A stretch of 64,000 nucleotides of DNA from Cornus controversa (GCA_026545225.1 CM048848.1:19818806-19882805); one strand, 5' to 3'. Shown: positions 25,396-37,533, counted from the stretch's first letter. Numbers and translations are program-made. Notes: generated from the sequence alone by a model not told the origin.

Positions 25396-26996
25396 TAAAT
25401 TACTATTTTGAGAAATTGCTAAATAAAACCATATTCTTAGTTTAGGTGAGGAGGAAAATGTTAGAGATGCTATATTTTACTGTAGGATCAAGGAGTGTGA
25501 GGTTAGGAATGTCTTAAGGAAGATGAAATCGAGAAGGGTTTTAGGACCCGATGGCATTCCTGTTGAGGTGTGGAAGTGTCTAGGAGAAGTTAGCTTGTCT
25601 TGGCTAACAAAGTTGATTAATAAAATTTTAAAAACTAAGAGAAGACTAGATGAGTGGCGTCAAAGTTTTCTTGTACATATATATACAAATAAAGGAGACG
25701 TACAAAGTTGTAATAATTTTCGTGGTATTAAATTAATGAGTCACACTATGAAACTCTAAGAGAGATTGATTAAACAACGCCTAAGATGAGAGACGAAAGT
25801 GTCGGAGAATCAATTTGGATTCATACCGAGTAGGTCAACGACGAAGGCTATTCACTTGTTGAGGAGACTAATGGAAAGATATAGAGAGAAGAAGAGAGAC
25901 CTCCATATTATTATTTTTGATTTGGAGAAAGCCTATGATAGGGTACCTAGAGAGCCAATATGGAGGGTTTCAGAAAAGAAAGGAGTCACAAAGGGATATA
26001 TCGACACAATTAAGGATATGTATGATGGGTATGTAATTATGTGAGAACGGCTGTAGGGGAAACAAGCGAATTTCCAATCACTGTAGGCTTACACCAAGGG
26101 TCAGCATTAAATCCATACCCTTTGCTTTAGTGATGAATGAGCTGACAAGACACATCCAAGATGATATTTCGTGATGTATGTTTTTTGCTGATGATATTGT
26201 TTTAGTTGATGAGACTAGAGAAGGAGTTTAATGCCAAATTGGAGGTTTGGAGAGAAGCTTTAGAACTAAAAGGGTTTAAGATGAGTCGAAATAAAACTGA
26301 ATACATGGAGTGTAACTTTAGTAAATCTAAAAGGACAAATGAGGATGTAGTGCGGATTGAGAATCAAGAGGTACAAAAAAGTGAACATTTTCGCTGTTTA
26401 TGCTCAATTATTCAAAAATGAGGGAGAAATTAGATATGACGTTATCATAGAATCAAGACAGGATGGGTTAAATGGAGGGGTGCATCTAGTATATTGTGTG
26501 ATAGGCATATCTCCTTACGATTGAAAGGGGAGTTTTATCGAACAGCTATTACACCAGCCATATTTTATGGTACCGAATGTTGGGAAGCTAGGCAACAACA
26601 TTTGCATAAAGTGAATGTTGCAGAAATACGAATGTTAAGATGGATGTGCGGGAAGACTTGAAAGGATATAATTAGAAATGAACACATTCGAGAGATGGTT
26701 GGTGTAGCACGAATTGAAGATAAAGTGAGAAAAAATCGGTTAAAATGGTTTGGACATGTGCAAAAAAGACCTTTAACTATGCCGGTCAGGAAAAGTGACA
26801 TGGTCCAAATTGAGGGCAATGCTAGGGGAAGAGGAAGACCGAAGCTAACATGGGTAGAGGTAGTAAAAAAAGATATGATAGCATGTGGATTAACTGAGAA
26901 GATGACCTTAAATAGAGCGGAATGGAAACATCGAATTCATGTAGCCGACACCAAGTAATTGAAAAAAGGCCTAGTTGTTGTTGTTGTTGTTGTTGT
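25396..26996 (+). mobile_element. RTE-clade LINE, 5'-truncated, with TTG-repeat tail
   Basis: RTE-type reverse transcriptase blocks follow in order: GPDGIPVEVWKCLGE (25547), NNFRGIKLMSHTMKL (25715), [20 protein letters not shown] (25800), [14 protein letters not shown] (25917), FFADDIVLVDE (about 26183), then EYMECNFSKSK, WFGHVQKRP and ARGRGRPKLTW. The FADD catalytic box is kept. Frame breaks include a stop after SHTMKL, one after YVIM and others around 26150 and 26420, so it is dead. The endonuclease half is missing. It ends in (GTT)n after GGCCTAG, the typical RTE 3' tail. It interrupts the tandem array; array sequence resumes at TAGTTCATAATTAG. Confidence 0.92.
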
Positions 26997-29230
26997 GGTA
27001 GTTCATAATTAGTTATTTAGTGTGTTAAATAAATTATTATTTATGTTACATAGTTTATTATTATTTACATAGTTTGTTAAATAAATTATTATTTATTATT
27101 AATTAAATACACTTTTAGCTAAATAGTTTGTTTGGGTTTGGGGTTTTGGGTTTTCATATTTCGAATTTTAGTTATGAGCTTTTAGATTCGGGGTTCCGGT
27201 TCGGCTTTAGTTTAGTATATTATTTATGTTAATTAGTTTTTAATTATTAATAAGTTATTATTTATGCTACATAATTTGTATTTAATAATATATTATTATT
27301 TATGGTTCATAGGGTTTAGGGATTGGGGTTTGGAGTTGTGAACTCGGGGTTTGGGGTTTAGGATTTAGAATTTATTATTAGTTAAAAAGTCTTTTAATTA
27401 TATAGTTTTTTTGGGGTTTGGGAATTTGAGTTTTCGTGTTTCAGGTTTTAGGTTTGGGGTTTCAGATTCGGGGTTCTGGTTCAGATTTAGTTTAGTTTAT
27501 TATTTATGTTAAAATGTTTTTTTGTTAATAATAAATTATTATTTATGCTACATAGCTTATTATTAATTATATAGTTTGTTAAATAAATTATTATTTAAGC
27601 TACATAGTCAATTATTTGTTTGATAGTTAGTTAAGTAATTTATTATTTATGCTTCATAGTTCATTATTAGTTATGTAGTCTAATAAATAAATTATTATTT
27701 ACGCTACATAGTTTATCAGATATTTATTTAATATATTATTATTTATACTACACAAGGGTTAGGGATTGGGTTTCGAAGTTTTGAGTTTGGGGATTCGAGG
27801 CTTGGGGTTTAGAATTTAGGCTTTATTATTAGTTACATAATCTGTTAATTACATAGTTTGTTAGGGGTTTGGGAAATTCATTTCTCTCCCATGCTTTGAA
27901 CCTGAAGTGGTGAGGGATGAGGAGGAGAAGACGTGGAGGTTTTTCAATGGCCTTCACGATTCCATCAAGCCAATGGTGTACATGTCGATATTGGGCATAA
28001 AGGTGTATGCCGAAGCGGTAGAGAAAGCTTTGATGGCTGAGGCTGAGGCTAAGGATAAGTAGGAGAAAACAGAGGCTTGGAAGCAGAGCAAGACTTTGAT
28101 AGTTGCTTCAGAGGGACACACAAAGAAGAAGTTCAAGGGTGGTCATTCTCATTCAGCAGGGTCAGTGGGACAGCCTATGACACGTTCTACACTAATCATT
28201 CCTATATTTTCGAGATCTGCGAGGACAGAAGTGGTGTGCTATAATTGTAGGCAACCAGGGCACTACAAATTGAATTGTCCTACAAGGCTATCTACGACTT
28301 AGCCTAGTGTAGTGACCTACTTTGGGTGTGGCCAACAAGGGCATATGGTGAGGAATTGTCCACAGCAGAGTGGAGGTGCTAAGAGTGGTAAGAGTAAATA
28401 GAAGAGGCCAACATAGACTATGACCGTGCAGTCACAATCAGCTTTATCAGTTCAAAGTGCTCAACTAGTGAGAGGGTCTATCCCTAGAGCGTCTATATAG
28501 CAGTCTGGTTTCTAGGGTAGTGAAGCACTGGAGTAGAGGACTCACGGCAGAGTGTACACTGTGACACTTGTAGACTCTTTAGCAGGACCTTCAGTGGTCA
28601 GAGGTGTATTTCTGGTGTATAGTTTTTGGGCTCGTGTATTAGTTGATTCGGGTGCATCATACTCATTCATTGCTACATCATTTGCATGGGGATTGGGGCT
28701 AGAGGTTAGTCCATTGAGTAGAACTATTTGTGTTGATACGCCAGTGGGTGGCACAATGATTCTTGATGAGGTATATTGGGAGATATGCTTTGTGCTTGTA
28801 TTTTGGATTTTGGCGGTGATTGGGAAGACCATTTAACACTTGTGGAGTTTGCTTACAACAATAGTTACCAGTTTGTTAGACTAAGGTGGGCAAAACGGCA
28901 GCCTTAAGGCCAGACATTGTGCATGAGACTCCTGAAAAGATCAAGTTGATTAGATAGCTCAGAGTTGACAAAATAGCTATGTAAATAGGAGGAGACGAAC
29001 ATTATCCTTTGAGGTAGGAGATCATGTGTTTCTTAAGGTTTCACCACAGTTGATGCATTTTAGGCGGAGTGGAAAGTTATCACCTAGATACATTGCACCT
29101 TTTGAGATCCTTGAGTGTATCGGTGAGGTAACTCACAGTTGGAAAAGGTTTATAATGTGTTCCACATTTCTCTGTTGAGGAAGTATGAACTTGATCTATC
29201 ACATGTTTGGGGACGAAATCCTTTTAAGTT

Positions 29231-31507
29231 GGGTAAGTTGTAAGAAACACGATCATTTTTGGTCGGTTTTCTTTTATTTTCTTTTATTGTCATATACATG
29301 CTTTAAATGATTATACATGTGTTTTAAATGTAAAATACACATTTGGGGACTTGTATAAGGGTCCACGGAAGTTTTGGGAGCGTTTGGCAAAAAATGAGTT
29401 TTTCGGGTCGGGTGGGCCCGAAAAATTTGAAAAATTCGAAAGTGTTGGAATGACACCAAATTTTGAGGGTAGATTAGATAAAATATTTGATGCGTTATAG
29501 AGTCAATTTCGAGTCCGTAGGAGATACCGAAATTGAAAACGAAGCCCGTGAAGGTTTTGTAAGTGACTAGTGACGTTTTGATAAATTGGAGAGGCTAGGG
29601 CAATAAATAAAATAGAAAATAATTTAGCACATTGATTCTTGCATTGTAGTAGCCGATTGAGAGAGTTCTATATCCCTATATTCTTCTTATTCATTCTCTC
29701 TTGCAATTGAGGAGCTTGGAGCGTGAATTGGACAAAACCGAAGAAGAAAGGATTGATCTACGCGACGAGGGCTTGAGTTTGATACGTTCGAAGTCAAATT
29801 CGGACAAAGTTGATTTCAGTGAGATTTGGAAATTTGGGAATTTTTATTTAGAAGCTCTTCAAAATTTAGGTAGGGATGTCTAACCCATGAAATTCGTGAT
29901 TTGCGTGAGTATATTGGTTGTCTATGGCAACCAATTGGTTATATGGGCATAATTAGAAGTTTTTCTTTGGTTAAAACATGCTAGATTATACAATTGAATA
30001 AGTTCTCAATGTGAATTAATATGATTACATGTTTATGGTTATTTTAAATGATTATATAATATGATGAAGGTGTTATGTGAGAGAATTACATATGTTTCAT
30101 ATATATATATGTGAATGTGGAACTTAAGTGTTTGTTAAATTGCCTTAAAGAGCATGATTATGTTATAAAGCATGTTTAAAATATTTATATAAATACTTGG
30201 TGATTAGGTGATGTGGATATAAGCATGAGAATTATAAAATTGATCATGCATTGCACATAAATTGATATGAGGGTGTATGTGGAGAAAGAGAGGAATATCG
30301 TATGAACTGACAAAGGAGTCCGATAGCAACATCATCGGGTGGGCCGACAAAGGAGTTCAGATGTTTAAAAAGAGAAAGGGAAACAAATATCGAGTGGGTC
30401 ATCACTGGAACTCGTATTCTAGGTCGTGTGTGTATAGGACACTAGTGGGGAACATGGCATTGTGCATATCAATACATGATGCATGGCATGGATATTTGTA
30501 TATAAAAATTTCTTAACATGATGGTGTGATAATATGTTATGTGTTATTCACAAAACTTGTAGAATCATGTTTTAGACATTTCTACTAAGCATGTTGGATC
30601 TCATCCAATGAGTATTAACTATTTTCAGGAAATGACAAGGATGTGGTGGAGTCTCCCCAACCATGAGTTGGCATGGGCTATAGTAAGCTTTCGTTGAGAA
30701 CGCTTTATGTTTTGCAATTGAAATGCATGTCCGACATGTGTACTATATGCGAAACTTTCATCATGTATATGTTCTTTAATATTTCAAAACATGCTTATGA
30801 TTGTGTTTTATGATTTTGGTTTTATGTACGGTATTGGAGAACGAATCAATGTTAAAGTTTTGAATTTATGATTTCAAGTTCTGTTTTATGATTCATTTGA
30901 GCATGTGGGATCATTGTAGGAATAATTGAGTTGATGAACTGAATAATTGAGAATATGGCATGAAAATGGACACTTAGAAAATTCTGCAGGAAACTTGTCC
31001 AAGGGCTTTTAATTAATAGAAACCTCTGTTTCGATTAATCAAAGAGTTTCGATGAATTGGTTAGGAATCAAAAAATTGTTAGATGGAAAGGTGACCAATT
31101 CTAGTAGGGTTTCGATGGAACTTCGATACAACTTCAATGAAGCGTAGTATTTCGATTGATCGAAACCTCCCTTTTGCTTAATCGAAATGTGGGGATGCAG
31201 TTCGATTAATCGAAAGGGGCATAAACCGAGTAATTACAAAGGAACCTAGGCTCATGTATTGTTCAATTAGGGAACCACTTGTAGGAATTAGCTCACATAT
31301 GGGTATATAAACACATGGTAGGTATGTAATGGTTAAGCTTTCGCGAAATTAACCTCGGTGATCCATCACGGAGTCGAGGGTGTGTATTTGTTTTACCATG
31401 GTTGTTCGGGTCATGGGATGACGATCGAGTGATCATGACACCTCACAACCCGGTGTTCAGGCTCGGACCGGGGGAGTCCCGGAGGTCTGAATTTTCGGGC
31501 GTGACAT
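29231..31507 (+). repeat. Long 3' LTR of the Gypsy fossil
   Basis: It begins TGTAAGAAACACG just after the internal region and appears to end ...CGGGCGTGACA near 31507, giving about 2.28 kb, typical of long-LTR Gypsy lineages such as Tekay. No second LTR is in the window for age estimation. Confidence 0.65.
31010..31225. repeat. Cluster of TTTCGATTAATCGAAA-like palindromes in the LTR
   Basis: Five to six variants of the palindrome (TTTCGATTAATCAAA, TTTCGATTGATCGAAA, TTCGATTAATCGAAA and half-sites) lie within about 200 bp. They could be regulatory or short-repeat structure in the LTR. Confidence 0.6.
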
Positions 31508-31529
31508 ACATTGGGATGAATAATTTATG

Positions 31530-32000
31530 CAACCCCATGTTATTTCATAACCTTTACTAACTAGTTGCAATGGGGTTCCCAAAATGCTTGGATAAGTTCA
31601 TCAAATTAGCAATCGGTTCTATTTGGTATGAAGAATTTTTTGAACTGGTTGTAAAATATCATATAATAGTAATGAATAAATTGGTTGCAAAAACTATGAA
31701 AAAGATTAGCAACCGGTTGCTTTTGTAATCTGTCCAAAGCAACATTGATAGAATGATCATATCCATCGAGTTGCATAAATTATGCAACCCCATGATATTT
31801 AATAACCTTTACTAACTACTTGCAATGGTGTTCTTGAAAATACTAGGATATGTTCATAAAATTAGTAATCGATTGGATTTGGTTGATTGTACATGAAAGT
31901 TGTAACTGGTTAGGCATTAATTTTATACTTTATACTTAAAATCGGCTGGAAAAGTTGTTTATAAAATATACAACCGGCTACAGATACATTTTGTACCTCC
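31530..32000. repeat. Degenerate tandem repeat, period about 240 bp
   Basis: A block starting GCAACCCCATGTTATTTCAT at about 31530 recurs diverged at about 31774 (GCAACCCCATGATATTTAAT), each followed by an AACCTTTACTAACTA segment and a GCAATGG segment. No ORF is seen. Confidence 0.65.
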
Positions 32001-32149
32001 TTGCATTAGCTTGACTTCATATCCAACTCGTTTGTAAAAGTTATTAAATATCATGGCTATCTATAAATTGTGCATATGAATTTTTTAGTAACTTGCATTT
32101 TAATTCTCAAGATTGTAGAACTGACCTATGAGTTGACCATATGATGCAC

Positions 32150-32580
32150 ATACATCATTGTTTTTAGACGTGATAGTTTTACTTAATACACGTAACAATT
32201 TTACTTCATTTCTGTGACAATTTTACTTCAAAATAATTTGAATTTTTTTTGCACACTTGATTCCATTGTTCATTTATCGCTGGACTACCCCAATAGTATC
32301 ATATACCATGCAAAAAATAACATTTACAATATAGTGACAATTTTCATTAATTTTTTTCATTTTAAAGAGACAGGATACTTTTACTTCATACACGTGACAA
32401 TTTTATTTCATTTATGTGACAATTTTACTTCCATGATTCCATTGTTCATTCATCATTTGGACTATCACAATAGTATCCTATAACATGCAGAAAATAACAA
32501 TAACATAGTGTCAAATTTCATTAATTTTTTTATTTTGAAGAGATGTGATACTTTTACTTCACACACATTACAATTTTATT
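32150..32580. repeat. Degenerate tandem repeats with TGACAATTTTACTTC units
   Basis: The motif TGACAATTTTAYTTCA occurs at least five times, and a larger unit of about 185 bp (GATTCCATTGTTCATT ... TTAAAGAGACAGGATACTTTTACTTC) occurs twice. The 89-residue open frame at 32214-32483 is a by-product of this repeat. Confidence 0.65.
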
Positions 32581-32587
32581 TCCTTTT

Positions 32588-32880
32588 TTACCAGATGAAG
32601 TTAGAATTATCTGAAATCCCTTGAATTAATTGCATTTGAGAAAGTTGAATAATGTTCAATTATGTATACATAATATGAAAAGAGCCTTATTATAGAGCTA
32701 GAAACATCACAATGGCCATGATTGAGTAAAATTTTACCAAATGAAGTTAGAATTATCTGAAATCCCATGAATTAATTGCATTTGAGAAAGTTGAATAATG
32801 TTCAACTATGTATACATAATCTGAAAAGAGCCTTATTATAGAGCTAGAAGCATCAATATGGCCATGATTGAGTAACATAA
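32588..32880. repeat. 146-bp tandem duplication
   Basis: A block containing GAAGTTAGAATTATCTGAAA occurs at 32597 and 32743 with few differences, spanning ACCAGATGAAG to CATGATTGAGTAA. Confidence 0.85.
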
Positions 32881-34315
32881 TTGCATGGGGACATGGTCTT
32901 TAAGCATAGCAGGTTGCATGAAAGTTCCCTTCAAGTCAGCAATGTAGTGATATAGCTCAGCAACCCTGTTGTTGATCCTTAAGTTGGTATTTTTCAATGG
33001 TAGGACAAAATGTTGCGAGTCGTTTATGTTTCTCTATGTATGTGAATGAAGCGTGGCTTTCATACTGTCTAGGCCTATCTTTGTTGCAAACAATATGCTA
33101 TTTTTAGTTATTTTTAAGTTTATCATGTTCCTCTAAATCAATTAGGTGTGTTTGATAATGGTGGAAGATCAAGCAAAGGATTAAATCTTTTTGTTTAAAT
33201 TCTCTAAATTTTAATAAATGGAGGGTAGAGATTTCTTACCAAAAGTGGTAGTACATACCCATTTAAGGAGTGAAAAACAACTAAGCAGCCCATTTGAGGA
33301 GTGAAAAACGAGTAAGCAACACTGACATAGTGAAACTTATTCCTACATGTTAACTTGATCAACTACACCTATGCTTGGTTTTACACTAGCTGATTTCAAC
33401 CTTCTTATTGCCTTCTTAGGCTATCTCCTCTAAAGCATGTTTCTATTGTTTGGGCCTTTATCTCAATGATTGAATCATACAAGTAAAGATAGTGTTTACA
33501 TAACCAGAGGTCTAAACCTTTAAAAAATCATTTCCATGTGAAAAGTAATAACAATAGCCAATTTATGTCTAGGGTATCAATTGAAGAAACGTGGAGAATA
33601 CAACAAACCATATGGAGCTTCTCATGATCTAAATTACAATTCCTTTTATTGTTCATGTATAATGAATAGTTAAAATTTGAGGAAGTTTTATTTAACTTGT
33701 TGCTTATTTAGACACAATTTAAAGAAATCATGCCTCTTTAAAATAAAATAAAATAAAACATTCAAATGTTATTAGTGTTAGTAATTTTGTTTTAAAAATT
33801 ACCAACTTCACTAATGATGTGATTGTAATAAAAAATTACAAACTGATACCATTTCTTACTTTGTCAGGTTAATAAAGGTCAAATTTTGAGGTGGTTTCGG
33901 GTGAGATTTATGTTAAAGTTGATTTCACCAGCTTTATTCCTAATAGTTACTAAGTAAGATAAGTCTTCGCAATCCACTAGTTTTATTCATAATAATAATA
34001 ATTTGATAACCATGTAGATAATTGAATCAATTTCACATTATATGACACAGAGAGCTCAAAGAAAAAGCAACATGTAAATTCAAACCCAAAAAGGATAAAG
34101 CATCAAAAAGTTCTAATTACTCATTTGTTCCTCAATTAGATATAGGGTGACTCGAATTGGCCATTTTTTTTATTTTCAATTTGGCAAATCTAGGGTTTAT
34201 TACAAAAATCAACCCTAATACATTTAGTAAACAACAAATGAGGATGAGAGAGATCTATGATGGACTCGATTTGTCCTAATTTCTAGGGTTTCATTACATA
34301 AAAAATATTCTAGGG

Positions 34316-34318
<3 letters not shown>
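32881..34318. other. No complete gene; one short coding-like patch
   Basis: The minus strand at about 32880-32985 reads NLRINNRVAELYHYIADLKG followed by TFMQPAMLKDHVPMQ without a stop. It looks like an exon piece, but I do not recognise the family. The rest is AT-rich and shows nothing further. Confidence 0.3.

Positions 34319-34357
<39 letters not shown>
34319..34357. repeat. (TA)n microsatellite
   Basis: An uninterrupted TA dinucleotide run of about 18 units. Confidence 0.95.
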
Positions 34358-34435
34358 TTTTTGTGTATTTGAGGACACGATCTTCTAAAATCGACGGTGA
34401 GGACTATTTTGTCTATCGACAAGCTTGCAACTTTC

Positions 34436-34952
34436 GATCGTTGAGCATAAAGCTTTCGTGTTTTGGAATGTTGAGTATAGAGATGAGTGAGTGATGAAAG
34501 AGAGAGAGGGAGAGAGATGAGTGATATGAGAAGTTTTTGTGGTTCGCCGGTGGTCGTCGGAGAAGAGCGTTTCTTCAAAGACGAACTGTATAGAGAAAGA
34601 GAGAGAATGAGTTGACGAACTAGAGATAGAGAATAGGTTGACTATAAAATTGAAAGATGATTTATTGGGGTAATTTGACATTTTGAGGGTAATAAGGCAA
34701 TATTATAAAGAGATGGTGAGGGGTAACTTAGACAATCTATATAAATGAAAAGTGAAAGTTGACGTATTTGTAAATACTTTTGTTAAGTTGATATTTCATG
34801 CAATAGTTTTTGGTATTTGGTTTATTTGTAGTTTTGACTCCCTAACCAGACAAAAATTAAAATTTTTCTTTATTTGGTACTTGATGTATTTGTAGTTTTG
34901 ACTCTCTAACTAGACAAAAATTAAAATTTTCCTTTATTTATAATAGATGAGA
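34436..34952. repeat. About 515-bp dispersed repeat, copy 1
   Basis: This is near-identical to 53760-54270. It includes GAGAGA-rich sequence, AGAGCGTTTCTTCAAAGACG, a GTAATTTGACATTTTGAGGG stretch and an internal direct repeat of GTATTTGTAGTTTTGACTC ... ACTAGACAAAAATTAAAATT. The copy at 53760 lies directly upstream of an F-box copy; this one does not. Confidence 0.9.
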
Positions 34953-34973
34953 ACTAATGTCTCAAGGAACGTG

Positions 34974-35690
34974 TCACACCCCGAATTTTTGAAGAGAAAT
35001 CCGAAATGTGAAAAACAAATTAAATTAAATAAGAGATAAGAGAATTCTAAAATTCCCAAACAGTCTTTTAAATAGATAGAATCCTATACAACATTCTATT
35101 ACATTGGAAGGAAATATTAAATATATTTCTTCCGTACAAATCCTTAAATTAATACAATCTCTCAAATACTGGACAGTAAATAAATTCTAATGGTCCCACT
35201 GCTATCTCTGAAATCGGTGCTATCAAATCTCATATTGTCCCCGTATCAGTGACCTAAATTGCAAAATCTGGTGGGGTGTGAGCTCAAAGCTCAATAAGGA
35301 TACGCTGAACAATCTTTCGTTGCAGCAACAAGTTGACTTTTGCGTCATAATCTCAAAATCTAAAAACTTATATTTCAATAAATAAAACAATCAAATGCAA
35401 CAATTTAATCACATTGCATTTAACATTAATAAATTTAAATGCACAAAACATATAAGCAATTACACATAGACATCCGCACTTCATACACATAAAATGACAA
35501 AATCTAAATACACCAATTATCAACAAGTACACATTTAATTGCACAAAATATTATCAAACACACATGTACACATCAACAAATGGTGCACATCAAATAATAC
35601 AACAATTACACTGCACCATCAATAACACGTAAAAAAAATCCACAACACAACCACATTTAACATTCACAATTTAAATTGCACAACATAAAT
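34974..35690 (-). mobile_element. Gypsy-type LTR fragment (solo or truncated)
   Basis: Reading minus, the sequence contains a GAGCTTTGAGCTCACACCCC block and ends in TTCGGGGTGTGACA at about 34974, a common end of plant Gypsy LTRs. No internal domain accompanies it. The right-hand limit is uncertain. Confidence 0.5.
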
Positions 35691-35792
35691 TTAAATAAAG
35701 CAATTTAAATCATTAAATCCAAAATCATTAATATATATATACAAATTTACTGCATTGAAAACCCACGTATGCACATTTATAATAAAAAATAC

Positions 35793-35882
35793 GTAAGTTA
35801 GCTCTAAAATTCCAATGGTATTTAAGAATGCTTTACCTTGTAGAAATTCCATTGATATATAGTATGCTTGCTTTACATTCAT
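35793..35882 (-). pseudogene. Alpha-1,4-glucan phosphorylase exon fragment
   Basis: The minus strand reads NVKQAYYISMEFLQGKAFLN followed by TIGILELT. This matches the conserved N-terminal block of plant starch phosphorylases (usual form KQAYYLSMEFLQGRALLNAI), an enzyme that releases glucose-1-phosphate from starch. About 30 codons remain, with substitutions such as K for R and F for L. No other phosphorylase exon is seen on either side. It is an isolated gene scrap next to the element at 36271. Confidence 0.85.
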
Positions 35883-35984
35883 CTATTTATTGTAATCATA
35901 TGTAGAATTCCAATTAATGAGAAGTGTATCACGAACACTTTGTGCAGTTGTAAAGAATGCCTTGGGGCACTCAAACCACTATGG

Positions 35985-36270
35985 AGAAAACAATGGTGTG
36001 AACTCTGTATGGTATTTGATACTCGAGGCAATGGATGCAGCATCGGGAGTGGAAGAACTCAGATCGCTTGGAGTCCCTTCATCAGATCCTTTAGTTTATA
36101 CTTTGGTTCACTTGAGATGTGTTCTTCACCGTGCACCACCTATAGCCATCAACCAAGCTGGCCGAACCACCCAATTCACCGCCCTCAACCTCCACCGCAA
36201 ACCACGTTCAGCCTCGCCGGAACCACCACCTCGAGCGTCGTCGGTGATCTCAACACAACCACCACCAGCC
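35985..36270. repeat. Flanking direct repeat R, left copy
   Basis: The segment from AATGGTGTGAACTCTGTATG to CAACCACCACCAGCC ends exactly where the element at 36271 starts. The second copy is at 39565-39787. The + strand frame (35917-36318) reads GENNGVNSVWYLILEAMDAA, then GVPSSDPLVYTLVHLRCVLH and a Pro/Ser-rich tail. It looks like part of a protein gene I do not recognise. Confidence 0.85.
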
Positions 36271-36520
36271 GGGCCGTTGGATGAGTGTTTTGATATTGGT
36301 TTTTGTTTTAGCAAATAACATTACATGTGTTATGTTATATTAGTGTTTTGAATATTAATTGACAATGCGTTTGGTAATATTATTGTGTTTCATGATTTAC
36401 GATAATGCATAACATGTTTGGTAACGTCAATGGGTTTTGAAAAATTCGAAACCAAAACACTGAAAACACGTTTGGTAACTCCAACTATTGCCTAAAAAAA
36501 TATGCTTGGTAAAACCTAAT
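36271..36520 (+). repeat. Beta terminal region, element I
   Basis: It contains GTTTTGATATTGGTTTTTGT, then ATTAATTGACAATGCGTTTG and AACACTGAAAACACGTTTGG. The same blocks occur in reverse complement at 50190-50415. Confidence 0.85.
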
Positions 36521-37445
36521 GAATTTTTTGTTTTAAGTCATTTGTTGAAATCTAAAAAAAAATTTAAAATTGGCAAGTTTTGTTAATATTTTCGTAAAAC
36601 ATTTACATAATATTGTTATGATTTTTTTTAAAAAAATTGGCTAAGTATTATTATGATCAGTTTTCATGGCTAAAGTATATTGGTGACAAATTCTTGTATA
36701 TTTGCACCATCTGGTTTAGTCGTTATATGCCCTTTTGCTACCGTTCAATTAAACTTCTAGACAATTCTATTTATTTCAATACAAAAAATCGACACAAATT
36801 TTGAAAAACATCAAATTTCATTACAAAATAGCATTACAATATTCAATTTCATTACAAAAATGAATCTAACTCTCCAATTGTGTACCACAAATTCAAACTA
36901 ACAAGTAGAGAAAAAAAAACTATCTCTTTAAGTTATTTTTTGCTTTATGCACTTCGTGCTCGAATACAGGATTTGCTAGCCACTTCAGTACCTACAACAA
37001 AACATAGAAAAGAGTTTTGTAAATAAAACAATAGGAGTATGAAAGTCAAAAGTTCATAAACTGTTAGATAACCAAAGATTGCAATAAAGTAGTCTAGGTC
37101 CTAAAATATTTTCTTTATTTCCAAAATTTGTCCTTCTCACTCCAAAATTTACCCTTCACCAATATCTTGCCTTTTGTTACTTACCATTTACTTGAGTTTT
37201 GGTACAATAATTGTGTGACATTGTTTGTATGTCCTTGGAAACCTTATACTTTGACTTTTAAAATTTCGTGTCAATGTGTTTTTCTTTTCTCTCTTTTTAT
37301 TTTATTTTATTCTGTTCACTTTAGTCAAGTAAAAGTTCATTATATTTAATAAGGAAAAAACTCGAATATAAAAGAAGAAAAAAGACAAGTAGGGCATTCA
37401 GGTAGACTCCACAGCCAGCAATCATCTTTGGTTTGGCTGTGTTTA

Positions 37446-37533
37446 ATTTAGGAGTGGAGTAATATAGAGAATCTGTTCCTACTAATTGAATTTAGGAGTG
37501 GAGTAATATAGAGAATCTGTTCCTACTAATTGA
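37446..37533. repeat. 44-bp tandem duplication at the start of the Copia derivative
   Basis: The unit containing TTTAGGAGTGGAGTAATATA appears at about 37447 and 37491, so the flank plus the LTR start is duplicated. Confidence 0.85.

Larger units (their letters stand above)
12721..27880. repeat. AT-rich tandem array with higher-order period of about 1.05-1.1 kb
   Basis: The array is built of AT modules of about 60-80 bp (AAATTATTATTTATGCTACA / TAGTTTGTTAAATAAATT) alternating with G-rich boxes that end in GGTTCGGCTTTAGTTTAGTT. A landmark box (GCATAAGGGTTAGGGATTGG and variants) recurs near 16720, 17788, 19533, 20590, 21635, 22705, 23808, 25162 and 27750. Most intervals are 1045-1105 bp; longer ones hold inserted sequence. 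Monomer structure is less regular before about 14.6 kb. The + strand carries all the G-runs. No ORF of note lies in the array itself. Confidence 0.9.
27870..31507 (+). mobile_element. Ty3/Gypsy LTR retrotransposon fossil, 5'-truncated and internally deleted
   Basis: Parts in order: gag C-terminal region with zinc-knuckle segments (about 27880-28400), aspartic protease region with LVDSGAS (about 28550-28830), a scrap of integrase with EFAYNN (about 28835), then integrase end and 3' LTR. Reverse transcriptase and RNase H are missing and there is no 5' LTR. It is broken, with several interruptions. It abuts the end of the AT-rich array. Confidence 0.85.

Noticed and set aside
12721-27880. CRISPR-like or telomeric array
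   Set aside because: The repeats are long, diverged and without uniform spacers, so not CRISPR. G-rich boxes are only loosely TTTAGGG-like, so not a true telomere tract.
34318-34681. Minus-strand ORFs near the TA microsatellite
   Set aside because: They span the TA run and the dispersed repeat and end in poly-(Tyr/Ile); no domain, and the copy at 53744-53998 differs in length.
37128-37349. 73-residue Phe/Leu-rich ORF in element I
   Set aside because: Low-complexity composition, no domain and no homologous ORF in element II.
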